Part shown: positions 18,782 to 26,599 of the stretch, one piece after another
Numbering within the stretch: the stretch's first letter is position 1
Layout of the letters: each line of letters opens with the position of its first letter
Source of the DNA: a virus
Reading direction: 5' to 3' (one strand)
IMG/VR virus record: IMGVR_UViG_3300027608_000004
Span: 1-39,826 of that record
DNA: 39,826 nt
Notes under the pieces: model-generated
Told to the model about the DNA's origin: nothing
The model's input: only the letters and a program-made list of their open reading frames with translations
Database searches by the model: none
Program-made: the position numbers and the translations under genes

Positions 18782-19143
18782 ACACACAATACAACGACCC
18801 AAAAGGCGCAGCGGGATCACTCAAAGCCCCGCTAGGCTTAATTCCACCTCACGCAATGGAGCAGACAGCATGGGTTCATCAGCTAGGTTCCAGAAAATAT
18901 GGTCCGTTTAACTGGCGAGACTCCAAAGTTTGCGCAAGCACCTATATCAACGCCATTATGAGGCACCTAAACGCTTGGCGGGACGGTGAGGACTTGGATA
19001 CAGAATCAGGAATCTCGCACTTAGCGCACATTGCTTGCAGTTGCAACATCATGATGGATGCCAACTACTGCGAAAAACTTCAAGACGACCGAAATAAAGT
19101 CTTGCAGATGGAAAAAAAACAGAAAAACTACCCACATGAATGA
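18778..19143 (+). CDS. dATP/dGTP diphosphohydrolase-like protein (DUF5664 family)
   Basis: This 121-residue protein has the DUF5664 pattern: APLGLIPPHAMEQTAWVHQL, GSRKYGPFNWRDSKV, YINAIMRHLNAWRDGEDLDT and ESGISHLAHIACSCNIMMD. The family is annotated as an all-alpha NTP pyrophosphohydrolase-like phage enzyme that adjusts purine deoxynucleotide pools. In some phages such enzymes accompany PurZ and 2-aminoadenine DNA; no PurZ is seen here. The end overlaps the next gene by eight bases. Confidence 0.75.
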   Translation: MNTQYNDPKGAAGSLKAPLGLIPPHAMEQTAWVHQLGSRKYGPFNWRDSKVCASTYINAIMRHLNAWRDGEDLDTESGISHLAHIACSCNIMMDANYCEKLQDDRNKVLQMEKKQKNYPHE

Positions 19144-19384
19144 AGTCGAAATCTGGAAATCACGTGCTCAAGCACACGAAGAGAATTACAATGAGATGCT
19201 CAAGCGGATTGACGTCTTGGCCGCTGAAAACAAATCATGGAAAGCTGAAGCAAAACTTTGGCGCGACATGTATATCCAATATGACGAAATCCTTGAGAAG
19301 GATCTCGACAAAGCCAAAAAACTCATCACCAACGTGATTGCTAAAATTAAATCTTTGGACAATGAAATAAACAACAAACACTAA
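19136..19384 (+). CDS. Coiled-coil hypothetical protein
   Basis: This 82-residue protein is almost entirely helical with heptad-like spacing (MNEVEIWKSRAQAHEENYNE, then LAAENKSWKAEAKLWRDMY). It has no further domain. A short oligomeric scaffold or partner protein is likely. Confidence 0.55.
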   Translation: MNEVEIWKSRAQAHEENYNEMLKRIDVLAAENKSWKAEAKLWRDMYIQYDEILEKDLDKAKKLITNVIAKIKSLDNEINNKH

Positions 19385-19387
19385 AAC

Positions 19388-19588
19388 ATGAAACCGAACT
19401 ACTACCAGATTATTAGGGATTGCGTTGAAACAGGAACCCGTCACGGAGTATCACGGGCGCATAAACATACCGACGACCCACCATATGACGTCATCGAAAC
19501 GTGCGTTCAAGATGCAATCATGTGCGAAATCACGAGTAAATTCAATTTCTCGTCAGACGAAGAACAACTTAACTACAACGAATTATGA
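19388..19588 (+). CDS. Small hypothetical protein
   Basis: This 66-residue protein begins MKPNYYQIIRDCVETGTRHG. It starts four bases after the previous stop behind AAAAC and overlaps the next start (ATGA). No family recognised. Confidence 0.55.
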   Translation: MKPNYYQIIRDCVETGTRHGVSRAHKHTDDPPYDVIETCVQDAIMCEITSKFNFSSDEEQLNYNEL

Positions 19589-19785
19589 AAAACAGTATAA
19601 TCAAGAATCTGGAATCATGGATGATGCGCGGATACGGAATCACCCAGCTACAAGCACTAGAAAAATGGGGATGCATGAGATTGTCAGCGAGAATCAACGA
19701 TCTAAGGAAGGCTGGACTCAATATCATCACGCACACTATTCACGCTAATGGCAAGAGCTTTGCCAGATACACCATCGCCAAATAA
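19585..19785 (+). CDS. Helix-turn-helix protein
   Basis: This 66-residue protein contains WMMRGYGITQLQALEKWGCM and RLSARINDLRKAGLNIITHT. This matches the small phage winged helix-turn-helix domain in which a recognition helix (RLSARINDLR) is followed by a wing (NGKSFARYTI). It probably binds DNA as a regulator of phage genes. No effector domain. Confidence 0.7.
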   Translation: MKNSIIKNLESWMMRGYGITQLQALEKWGCMRLSARINDLRKAGLNIITHTIHANGKSFARYTIAK

Positions 19786-19787
19786 TC

Positions 19788-19970
19788 ATGTCAGCAGGGA
19801 AAGGCAGCACACAAAGGCCCGTTGATGCAAAAATATACGGGGAGAACTACGAAAGCATATTTAGAAAAACGAAATGTCAAACTACACCAAAGATAACGGA
19901 TTCAGAATCATCACAGGACGACCACGACGAAAGCCTTGGGAACAACGAGTTACCGCGTCATTCCGATTGA
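19788..19970 (+). CDS. Short protein of the MSAGKGSxxRPVD type
   Basis: This 60-residue protein begins MSAGKGSTQRPVDAKIYGEN, then YESIFRK. This start is recurrent in many phages in short proteins of unknown role that normally end soon after this segment. Here the frame continues and overlaps the next gene by 97 bases, so the second half may be non-conserved read-on. Confidence 0.5.
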   Translation: MSAGKGSTQRPVDAKIYGENYESIFRKTKCQTTPKITDSESSQDDHDESLGNNELPRHSD

Positions 19971-20164
19971 CTTACGAAACGTATCAGCGCATTCAACGGC
20001 TCGCAAAGAGAGAGGGAATTAACCCATCCAAAGCCCTTGAACTGCTGGTAAGAACCGAAGAGTCAGAGAAAATAGAACCAACCCAGATTGTCGATTACGC
20101 CAAGATTAACCATCGAGGAACTGGATACACCGTGACGCATATATTAGACAAACACTTCAAATGA
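19874..20164 (+). CDS. Ribbon-helix-helix-like protein
   Basis: This 96-residue, basic protein contains RVTASFRLTYETYQRIQRLA followed by KREGINPSKALELLVR, a beta-strand then helix-helix pattern of CopG/Arc-type DNA-binding proteins. The C-terminal 35 residues are unfamiliar. Start behind AAAACGAA. Possibly a transcriptional regulator. Confidence 0.55.
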   Translation: MSNYTKDNGFRIITGRPRRKPWEQRVTASFRLTYETYQRIQRLAKREGINPSKALELLVRTEESEKIEPTQIVDYAKINHRGTGYTVTHILDKHFK

Positions 20165-20448
20165 AACTAAACGAAAAACAACTAAAAACCATCATCGCCT
20201 CATACGAGAGATTGGACTTGGCAACTAAGAACGCCGAAAGGGCAGGTTGCATTGATCCCAAGGGGCCGCTTTTCGACGCAATATGGACTGGGTTTGAAAA
20301 CATGCTTGCTATCGTGGACAAAGATTCATGGATATCATGGTATATTTACGATAATGACATGGGCAAAAAGGACTTCAGCGTGACGATCAACTCAAAGAAA
20401 TTCAAGGTGAAGACCGTCAAGACACTTCTCAGGATCATAAACTCATGA
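20161..20448 (+). CDS. Hypothetical protein upstream of the helicase loader
   Basis: This 95-residue protein begins MKLNEKQLKTIIASYERLDL and contains DSWISWYIYDNDMGKKDFSV, then a basic end. ATGA overlaps on both sides tie it to the helicase-loader gene; a small replication accessory is plausible by position. Confidence 0.6.
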   Translation: MKLNEKQLKTIIASYERLDLATKNAERAGCIDPKGPLFDAIWTGFENMLAIVDKDSWISWYIYDNDMGKKDFSVTINSKKFKVKTVKTLLRIINS

Positions 20449-21032
20449 AGACGCTAAAAGGATTCCCAAAACGATACGACGATGCCCCTGAGGCCACTGG
20501 AGATGAATGGACGGCACATTATAACAAAGCACTCGCCACGATCAATTCTGGAGGCATTGTGGTGATGTATGGCGGGCATGGCACGGGGAAAACTCGCATG
20601 TCATGGGAACTAGCTAAAAACTGCCTTCCAAAGAACGTGATGACGAGCATAAACGGCATTGGATGGACTTCGGCACAGCGTGAACGCCCAGCCATTTACA
20701 CCACAGCAGTTGGATTGTTCTTGGAAATTCGGGACACTTTCTCGAAAGAAGCTGAATTATCCGAGATGCAGGTGGTCAAGAAGCACACCGACGCTGGATT
20801 GTTGGTTATTGACGAAATGCAGGAACGCGGCGAGACTGAGTTTGAAGACAGAAAGCTTACCTCAATCATTGATTCCCGCTATGCCAGTGACCGACCGACG
20901 ATTCTGATTACTAACTATACTAGAGAAAAGCTGGCTGAGTCCTTGTCTCCAGCAATTTTGGATCGGATTCGCGAAAATGGATGCGGATTGCGTTTTTACT
21001 GGACAAGTTTCAGAAAGCAAAGCAGTATCTAG
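20445..21032 (+). CDS. DnaC/IstB-like AAA+ helicase loader
   Basis: This 195-residue protein has Walker A GGHGTGKT at residues 43-50, Walker B LLVIDEM at about 124-130, sensor-like PTILITNYTREKLAESL and a C-terminal arginine region AILDRIRENG. This is the compact AAA+ module of DnaC-like loaders. With no helicase or polymerase gene in the genome, it most likely recruits the host DnaB-type helicase to phage DNA. Last gene of the rightward operon. Confidence 0.85.
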   Translation: MKTLKGFPKRYDDAPEATGDEWTAHYNKALATINSGGIVVMYGGHGTGKTRMSWELAKNCLPKNVMTSINGIGWTSAQRERPAIYTTAVGLFLEIRDTFSKEAELSEMQVVKKHTDAGLLVIDEMQERGETEFEDRKLTSIIDSRYASDRPTILITNYTREKLAESLSPAILDRIRENGCGLRFYWTSFRKQSSI

Positions 21033-21229
21033 CTTCTTTCAGGCTGCTCTTGGCCCCACGCTTGGCCCGTCGTGGTGTGCTTCAGCCGAAACGGATAAGA
21101 GTCCAAATCCAATCCGAGTCAACGGGCCTTCACTTTTCGTTCCGCATCCCTGATGGCGTCCATCGTCTGGAAATAGCTACCAGATCTAGGAACAAACGCC
21201 TGACGGGAGCGGTTCGGACCACTTCAAGC

Positions 21230-21245
21230 CTGAATAGCTATTCAG
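21230..21245. repeat. Perfect 16-bp palindrome CTGAATAGCTATTCAG
   Basis: A self-complementary 16-mer in the convergence zone, suitable as a dimeric protein-binding site or part of a terminator. No spacer, so it would not form a stable RNA hairpin loop by itself. Confidence 0.6.
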
Positions 21246-21252
21246 CTTTCCT

Positions 21253-21282
21253 AAACAGGTTAGCCAGTCGCTATGACTGTTT
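21253..21282 (+). terminator. Weak terminator-like hairpin of the rightward operon
   Basis: CAGTC (21265-21269), loop GCTAT, GACTG (21275-21279), followed by TTTATA. An outer alternative pairs AAACAG with CTGTTT. The stem is short, so confidence is modest. Confidence 0.35.
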
Positions 21283-21299
21283 ATACTGAGGCCGAATTG

Positions 21300-21776
21300 T
21301 CAACCACCAAATCTAATCCTTGACCGGATCTTGTCTCCGTGACGAACCTTTTTATAAACGCCGTCTCCTTCTCGGGAACCTGCTCCATTGGTGTTCCCTT
21401 CACAGGTGGACACGTTTCCATCCGCGTCAGGAGGTCCAAGGGCAATCCCAATGTGGGAAAAAGTGAAGCAAATCACGTCTCCTCGCTTAATGTCGCCTTT
21501 GTGTGGTTTCTTTAGCATCACGGATCGGTCAACCGACTTGCACCAGTTCTCAAAGTCCCATGCGCCTGCCGTCATTGGCCGCTTAAAGGTCACTGTGCGG
21601 CCTTGAACGGCCTTCTGGACAACCCAACAGACAAACGCGGCACACCACGCCCATGGGCCAACTGGAAGCCATGTAGCCTTTTGATATTCGGTGATTTGCC
21701 CGCCGCCGTTTTTCTTTGTCTCACGGACGCCAATCTGGGATTCGGCAATGCTGGCGATGGCTTCGGCTAGTGTCAT
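21300..21776 (-). CDS. CHAP-domain endolysin
   Basis: This 158-residue protein has catalytic residues of a CHAP (NlpC/P60-like) amidase or endopeptidase: Cys45 in WAWCAAFV, His108 in FTFSHIGIALG, and Asn128 in CEGNTN. There is no signal peptide or separate cell-wall-binding domain, so it needs a holin for release. It cuts peptidoglycan peptide links at the end of infection. It closes the lysis cluster. Confidence 0.85.
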   Translation of the reverse strand: MTLAEAIASIAESQIGVRETKKNGGGQITEYQKATWLPVGPWAWCAAFVCWVVQKAVQGRTVTFKRPMTAGAWDFENWCKSVDRSVMLKKPHKGDIKRGDVICFTFSHIGIALGPPDADGNVSTCEGNTNGAGSREGDGVYKKVRHGDKIRSRIRFGG

Positions 21777-21788
21777 GAATTATGGATG

Positions 21789-21926
21789 TTATTTGTCTGC
21801 GTGAAGGACGATTGCGGCACGGGCAACCTGCTCGCCGCTGACTTTCCAGACTCGACTGCCATCAGGGGCAACAGTCAGCGTACAGGAGGTGACGCAAAAC
21901 GAAACGATGGAGAGAATGATCTTCAT
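21789..21926 (-). CDS. Small lipoprotein, candidate outer-membrane spanin
   Basis: This 45-residue protein begins MKIILSIVSFCVTSC, with a lipobox VTS-Cys15, and has a mature part of 31 residues. A very small lipoprotein between lysis genes fits an Rz1-type o-spanin, which would imply a diderm host. Proline richness typical of Rz1 is lacking, so the role is tentative. Start overlaps the DUF1353 stop (ATGA). Confidence 0.6.
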   Translation of the reverse strand: MKIILSIVSFCVTSCTLTVAPDGSRVWKVSGEQVARAAIVLHADK

Positions 21927-22306
21927 GTTAGTGCCGTGCCTTTAAAAAACCTCCACCCGGCGCAACGGACGGCAGAATAGATGATGGTGCGACGATGCCA
22001 TGGGACTCCGCATTCCTGCATGGCTTCTAGGAAAATCTCATCCGATTCGGATCGGGTGAACTCGTCGTTCATGGGGGAATAGAGGAAATCATGCACTAAG
22101 GCGGCTGGGAAGTATGCGCCAAATGGAGAAAGAATTGACCAGAACACGCGGGGAATGGATGCCCCGTCAGTGACGAAATTCTTCGGGACATACACCAGTC
22201 CAAGACTGGAATAATACCGAAATGAACTAGTAAGACGAAGCAGCATGGAGCCATGGGCGAATCCCGCTTCCTCAAAAACCAACTTGTCTGGAAATTTTGC
22301 GCTCAT
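21923..22306 (-). CDS. DUF1353-family protein
   Basis: This 127-residue protein contains YVPKNFVTDGASIPRVFWSI followed by AALVHDFLYSP and DEIFLEAMQECGV. This is the DUF1353 pattern found in phages, usually near lysis or tail genes, of unknown biochemical role. Start taken at MSAKFPDKL (22306); longer frames upstream overlap the holin-like gene. Confidence 0.75.
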   Translation of the reverse strand: MSAKFPDKLVFEEAGFAHGSMLLRLTSSFRYYSSLGLVYVPKNFVTDGASIPRVFWSILSPFGAYFPAALVHDFLYSPMNDEFTRSESDEIFLEAMQECGVPWHRRTIIYSAVRCAGWRFFKGTALT

Positions 22307-22488
22307 TTTCGGTTGCGGATCATGGATGCAATCAAGCGATAAAGGGTGATCGAGGCAACGGCGATGCCAAGAAACCCGCCCGTGATGCGAACCCACCAGT
22401 CAAGTTCGACTTGGAACGTGGAAATAACGGCTAGGCTGGATGATGCGACTCCCGCAATGCCGTTGCCAATGGTTTGATGGATAGTCAT
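22303..22488 (-). CDS. Putative holin, two membrane helices
   Basis: This 61-residue protein begins MTIHQTIGNGIAGVASSSLA. Hydrophobic helices lie at about 7-25 and 36-53 (ITGGFLGIAVASITLYRL), with a charged tail (MIRNRK). Size, topology and position next to the CHAP endolysin fit a class II holin. Start at 22488 is preferred over longer frames. ATGA overlap with the next gene. Confidence 0.65.
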   Translation of the reverse strand: MTIHQTIGNGIAGVASSSLAVISTFQVELDWWVRITGGFLGIAVASITLYRLIASMIRNRK

Positions 22489-22492
22489 GAGG

Positions 22493-22723
22493 TTATGCCC
22501 AGAAAACACTTGGAACGTCAGGGTTGAACTCAGGGCGGGGGACGGGGATTTCGTTGCCAGCATCGTCAATGAAGGACATGTCGGATGCCCAGAAGATGAA
22601 CTGCTCGCCACCTGCGGGAACCGGGATGCCTACTAGATCGGGCGAACCACCCTTGAGGAGTTGAATGCCAACGATGGAAAGCGTAGCGACGATGGTGAGA
22701 ATGCCGAGTGCGGTAGTTTTCAT
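22493..22723 (-). CDS. Small membrane-anchored protein
   Basis: This 76-residue protein has an N-terminal hydrophobic helix (LGILTIVATLSIVGIQLL, about 6-23) and a hydrophilic, proline-containing C-terminal part (NEIPVPRPEFNPDVPS). It sits between the tail spike and holin genes. It could be an inner-membrane lysis partner, but it lacks the coiled coil of an i-spanin. Confidence 0.55.
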   Translation of the reverse strand: MKTTALGILTIVATLSIVGIQLLKGGSPDLVGIPVPAGGEQFIFWASDMSFIDDAGNEIPVPRPEFNPDVPSVFWA

Positions 22724-22756
22724 ATGTATATTTGCAAGAAATAGAGAAAATTTTGC

Positions 22757-24007
22757 TTAAAGTTTGGCGAATACGGCTCCCGTTGTTGTTTGCTGCCAAA
22801 GCTCGCCTTGAAGGACTCCTCCTGTTCCAGCATCGGCATCGGTAGCGTAGGTAGTACGGATATCGTCGGACGCAAACACCCCGGTTAACGTGTGGTTGTT
22901 TACGAACTTCCACTTAGCACGTTCGGCGGCTGAGAGGTCAGTTATTGCGGCATACGTCCCAGAGAAAAACGAATCCTTTACGGTGTTTATTCCAGTTGGG
23001 GTTGCGCTTGCAAAAAACGGAGAATCAACAATACATCCAGTAAAATTAAGACCTCCACCAAGTGACTGGATCTTATTAGTTGTGGTTGAGTCACCGAAAA
23101 AATGTGAACCTGCAAAGGTAAATCCATTGTCCATACTGGCTTCAGCATTGACTGAAAATCCTGTATTATGGTTTATCATGCCGCCTACCCATGATCCATG
23201 CCCGTCATTGCCACCGTTGCGGATTCTTAAAGCGTGATTTGTGTTACCGTTGGCTTCGCATCCTAAAAACTTGATATTCCCAGCGTAAATATCGCATCCA
23301 GTCAGGTTTTTGTTAAAGGAAGAATTGCTAATACTCCAATACTCATTGGCTCCGTATAGGCCAAGTCCGATATTGTTTAAATCAGCATTGCACGAATGAA
23401 TGTGTCCAGTGGAATACTTTGCAGCACTGCCACCATATTCATCTGATACGAAAACTGCATTATTTCCTTGGATACCTGTCCCAGCAAAGTTTTTAAATGT
23501 TAATCCTTCAATCCTACATCTACGTGATGCGTTTGTATTGATGCCGATTTCGGCAGTAGCCGCTCCTCTCGCTGCTGTATCGCTGTTCGCTGCATAGCTA
23601 CCATCTAAAATGCCGGGGCCGATTATCGACCAATCATCAATCAGACTTGTGCCGTTGGTCGCAAACATACACGATGCGGTATCCGTAGATTTTTTATACA
23701 GCCTTGCGCCATTCAACCGGATGGTCATCCCATCAAGGATTGCGTATTGTGCAACAAACCCATTGATTGTGCTAGTGGATTTGGCAACGTAGTAGTTACC
23801 CGGCGAAAGGTCGATGGTATCAAAAGCAGCTGCGGCAGCAAACGCTGCCTCCAGAGCAATTCCTCGGGCAGTGTCGGTGTCTGCAGTTGGAACATAACCT
23901 GTGCATGATCCGTCTGCTTTCGTAACCTTTACGCCATAGCCAATTCCTAGTGATGCCCTAATCCCAGATTTTTCAGCTTCAGTCGCGGTCGTGATTTCTA
24001 ATGACAT
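22757..24007 (-). CDS. Tail spike with right-handed beta-helix
   Basis: This 416-residue protein contains IDLSPGNYYVAKS, ILDGMTIRLNGARLYKK and successive short strands with N/G turns (WSIIGPGILDGSY, RIEGLTFKNFAGTGIQGNNA, WSISNSSFNKNLTG, IKFLGCEANGN). This is the pectate-lyase-like parallel beta-helix of receptor-degrading tail spikes. The last 60 residues are a smaller end domain (GELWQQTTTGAVFAKL). It probably degrades or binds surface polysaccharide. The substrate cannot be inferred. Confidence 0.75.
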   Translation of the reverse strand: MSLEITTATEAEKSGIRASLGIGYGVKVTKADGSCTGYVPTADTDTARGIALEAAFAAAAAFDTIDLSPGNYYVAKSTSTINGFVAQYAILDGMTIRLNGARLYKKSTDTASCMFATNGTSLIDDWSIIGPGILDGSYAANSDTAARGAATAEIGINTNASRRCRIEGLTFKNFAGTGIQGNNAVFVSDEYGGSAAKYSTGHIHSCNADLNNIGLGLYGANEYWSISNSSFNKNLTGCDIYAGNIKFLGCEANGNTNHALRIRNGGNDGHGSWVGGMINHNTGFSVNAEASMDNGFTFAGSHFFGDSTTTNKIQSLGGGLNFTGCIVDSPFFASATPTGINTVKDSFFSGTYAAITDLSAAERAKWKFVNNHTLTGVFASDDIRTTYATDADAGTGGVLQGELWQQTTTGAVFAKL

Positions 24008-24011
24008 TTAA

Positions 24012-24137
24012 TTATGGAGTATATGTTAAGAATTCGTTTTGGTATTTTAGCCCTCGGCTCAAATAAGTAATACCAAAACTTGGGACAAGAGTTCCTTGTG
24101 TGATTGATCCGAAAGAGTTCGATAATGAAAAATACAT
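24012..24137 (-). CDS. Very small late protein, hypothetical
   Basis: This 41-residue protein begins MYFSLSNSFGSITQGTLVPS. It fits between the adaptor and tail spike genes with two- and four-base gaps, so it is probably real. No family recognised. Confidence 0.5.
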   Translation of the reverse strand: MYFSLSNSFGSITQGTLVPSFGITYLSRGLKYQNEFLTYTP

Positions 24138-24139
24138 AA

Positions 24140-25126
24140 TTAGTATCGCATTTGCATGTTCGCGTTAGTAAAGATGCGGTTTGAAACTAGTCCACTCGTA
24201 TGATTCTCGTCAAGCCTGATTAATTCATCCTGCAAGACCGCCTCCGCCTCTTGGTCTGCGAGCACTGACTTTTCTTGTTGTCCTTCAGATTTCAACCAGT
24301 CGGCGTAAGTTCCATGAGCCAGATAGTGAAACCACTCAACGGGAATGTCAGAGACTTCACCAGTATTGTCTCCATAAACGTCAGTCAATTGCTTTTTATA
24401 TGTTACAAATGCCGTCAGTGGGTTAAGGCTGCCAGAAACTAATTCAGCACCATCGGATGTGGCATAGTAATCAAACTCTTGAACTGACGCATTGCGGTAT
24501 GGCCTCTGAACAAATATACGCATGAACGTATCAATAGGATCTTTTCCAGCTTCAACATAAGGAACGGTTGAATCAGAAACCCTGACTGTTCCGTTTCCAG
24601 TCCCTGTTCCGGTAGCCAAGAAGTAGCTATCGACTGAAAACGACTTAAACGTTCTAGATGTCAATGCCGACTGAGTTGGTGATATCGTGTAAGTCCCAAC
24701 GCCACCAATCCCTGTCCCAAGTGCCGTTATTTGAACGCCTCCAGTCGTCAACCCTGTTCCAGTGATGTAGTCTCCAACTTGTATCACCCCAGATGTCACA
24801 GCGGTAACTGTAAGAACGGTGGTGGCGACACTCGCCGTGAACTCTGCATCAGGAGTAGCACCAATCAAACTGTAATCCGTCGTTCCTACACTCGCAATGA
24901 AATAACCGTTACCAGAAGTGGTTGTGGTTGCCGCGACCGGAGCTGGAGTGCAATACCGCTCTTCACCAACAACTAGAAATCTGGTCCAGTAATTGCTGGC
25001 GCGGAAAACTCTGGCGACACGACGGTTAATCAAAGACTTTACTCTGATTGACTCAGCAATAGAGAAGGAGATGCCACACAGAGCTTGGATAAGTCCGTAT
25101 AAATCAGAGTAAAGTCTAGTTTGCAT
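24140..25126 (-). CDS. Head-tail adaptor paralogue with inserted beta-rich domain
   Basis: This 328-residue protein is a clear paralogue of the upstream 25126-25764 product. Shared parts are the N-terminus ([20 protein letters not shown]), [35 protein letters not shown] and [20 protein letters not shown], then QEKS.LADQEA. Residues about 60-185 are an insertion absent from the paralogue, Gly/Thr-rich with [11 protein letters not shown] and [19 protein letters not shown], an Ig-like module common in phage virion proteins. Likely a portal-proximal connector ring. TAATG overlap with its paralogue. Confidence 0.65.
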   Translation of the reverse strand: MQTRLYSDLYGLIQALCGISFSIAESIRVKSLINRRVARVFRASNYWTRFLVVGEERYCTPAPVAATTTTSGNGYFIASVGTTDYSLIGATPDAEFTASVATTVLTVTAVTSGVIQVGDYITGTGLTTGGVQITALGTGIGGVGTYTISPTQSALTSRTFKSFSVDSYFLATGTGTGNGTVRVSDSTVPYVEAGKDPIDTFMRIFVQRPYRNASVQEFDYYATSDGAELVSGSLNPLTAFVTYKKQLTDVYGDNTGEVSDIPVEWFHYLAHGTYADWLKSEGQQEKSVLADQEAEAVLQDELIRLDENHTSGLVSNRIFTNANMQMRY

Positions 25127-25764
25127 TAACCTTGTGAAGTTCTCGCAACAGAATTAGCCGTTGCATTTCCACCTACGTTCGTCAGGAATCGTGTTCCAAA
25201 TGTAACTCCTGCGCCTTGTTGTTCAATTTGAACAAGTTCATCATTAAGAATCATTGAAGACTCTTGATCGGCCAGTTGGGATTTTTCCTGCTGACCTTCG
25301 GCTCGCAAATAGTCGGCGTAAACTCCATGTGCCATATAATCAAACCATTCACTAGGAATCAGTGGTTGCATACCAGTTGTCTCGCCATAAACGTCAGATA
25401 GGACTTTTTTATATGTAACAAATGCCACAGACGGACTTACGCTTGTTATCAATTTGGCTCCAGCGGAATCAACATAGAAATTAAAGTCTTGTGGACTAGT
25501 GGTTGTATAAGGAGCAACAGCCTGAATTTTTAAGAATGTGCCGATAGTATCAAGAACACCTTCCACATATGGAACGTTTTTGCTAGTCACGGCACGGGAT
25601 TGGCCAACGGTAATAAATCGAGGCCAGTTGTTTGAAGCTCGATATGCACGTTTAGCGCGACGATTCGCAAGAGCGTTAATTCGAGGAAGCTCAATAGTGG
25701 CGAATTCAACGCCGCAAAGCGACTTGACTTGATCTAGCAATTCTGTGTATGTTTTAGTAGTCAT
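25126..25764 (-). CDS. Head-tail adaptor-like protein
   Basis: This 212-residue protein has a helical N-terminus ([20 protein letters not shown]) and a conserved C-terminal half ([20 protein letters not shown], then [10 protein letters not shown]). Such proteins in podovirus-like phages form the dodecameric adaptor below the portal. It is followed directly by a longer paralogue, a tandem duplication. Confidence 0.65.
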   Translation of the reverse strand: MTTKTYTELLDQVKSLCGVEFATIELPRINALANRRAKRAYRASNNWPRFITVGQSRAVTSKNVPYVEGVLDTIGTFLKIQAVAPYTTTSPQDFNFYVDSAGAKLITSVSPSVAFVTYKKVLSDVYGETTGMQPLIPSEWFDYMAHGVYADYLRAEGQQEKSQLADQESSMILNDELVQIEQQGAGVTFGTRFLTNVGGNATANSVARTSQG

Positions 25765-25776
25765 ATTATTGTAATA

Positions 25777-26055
25777 TTAAATGTTTCCAGCCTTCAAATG
25801 AGACTGCGATTTGAAGAAGTCACGGACAAATGAACGGTCATCCCAGCATTCGGAACCGTATTTAGTTGCGATGTTTAGATACTCGTATTGAGGGATAGCC
25901 CCAACGGCCTTGCCTAGAATGGATTTAGCGTATCTCATTGATCTCGCTTCAGCCGCAGCTTCAATCTCCCTCTTGTTTTGAAGTGCTTCTTTGAACTTGC
26001 GTCCAGAACACAACTCTTTAACCAAGGCGTCAGTAAGCGCGTCACTACAAATCAT
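25777..26055 (-). CDS. Late hypothetical protein
   Basis: This 92-residue helical protein begins MICSDALTDALVKELCSGRK and contains KREIEAAAEARSMRYAKSIL. It is the first gene after the capsid-unit terminator. A minor head-completion role is possible. No family recognised. Confidence 0.55.
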   Translation of the reverse strand: MICSDALTDALVKELCSGRKFKEALQNKREIEAAAEARSMRYAKSILGKAVGAIPQYEYLNIATKYGSECWDDRSFVRDFFKSQSHLKAGNI

Positions 26056-26101
26056 TTGAAAAAGGAAAGGGAAGTGGCAACATTTTAAGCTACCCCTTCC
26101 C
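26056..26101 (-). terminator. Intrinsic terminator after the capsid genes
   Basis: On the minus strand GGGAAG (26096-26101) pairs with CTTCCC (26069-26074). An inner stem pairs GGTAGC with GTTGCC by wobbles, and TTTCCTTTTT follows. It lies just downstream of the 26111 gene stop, so it would end high-level capsid transcription. Confidence 0.65.
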
Positions 26102-26110
26102 GATTAGGAT

Positions 26111-26578
26111 TTAGAACGCTTGTGCGACAGGATCAACGATAGTAAGAGTGATAACAATCTTGCCGTCGAGTGCCGAATAGGCTCCCGTAGTAGTTCCAGC
26201 TGCAACAGTCAGGATTACTGGAATGTCGGCAGTAGTCGGAATATCAATTACGACAGGAATACCAGTAGTCCATCCACTGCCGCTGTTAAAGCGGGCAGCA
26301 GTATCAACAGTTGCGGGAGGAACGGCAGAAGCAATATGCTTTGCGGTGGTCCCCGTAATACCAACGGACACGGCACCGTTTGCAGCAACGGCGGTTGCAG
26401 TTCCGGAAGTAACAAACGTGCTTGCGGTTGAGATACTTGCACCACTAATGCCACCACCTTTTGGAATTAGACCAATGGTCTTCGTTCCTCCAGCAGCGGC
26501 GATTGCGGCAAGATCCGCCGAGGTGAGCACGATAACGTCAGTGAAACCGCGTCCAGATTCATTATTATTTAATTTCAT
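26111..26578 (-). CDS. Capsid-associated (decoration-like) protein
   Basis: This 155-residue protein has low-complexity Ala/Thr/Gly/Val composition: LTSADLAAIAAAGGTKTIGL, then beta-strand repeats ending KIVITLTIVDPVAQAF. It lies directly downstream of the major capsid gene, inside the same terminator-bounded unit, so it is probably abundant. Decoration or head-stabilising protein is the best guess. Confidence 0.55.
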   Translation of the reverse strand: MKLNNNESGRGFTDVIVLTSADLAAIAAAGGTKTIGLIPKGGGISGASISTASTFVTSGTATAVAANGAVSVGITGTTAKHIASAVPPATVDTAARFNSGSGWTTGIPVVIDIPTTADIPVILTVAAGTTTGAYSALDGKIVITLTIVDPVAQAF

Positions 26579-26599
26579 ATATTATGTTTCTAGTTATAA

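Larger units (their letters stand above)
21033..21299. other. Convergence zone between the two operons
   Basis: These 267 bases separate the end of the rightward operon from the end of the leftward late operon. They contain a perfect 16-bp palindrome (21230-21245) and a small hairpin followed by T residues (21253-21282). A rightward open frame (20981-21289) crosses it but overlaps the loader gene and looks non-coding. Likely a bidirectional termination region. Confidence 0.5.

Noticed and set aside
20981-21289. Rightward 102-codon open frame in the convergence zone
   Set aside because: It overlaps the helicase-loader gene by 52 bases, has no start signal and shows no recognisable protein pattern.
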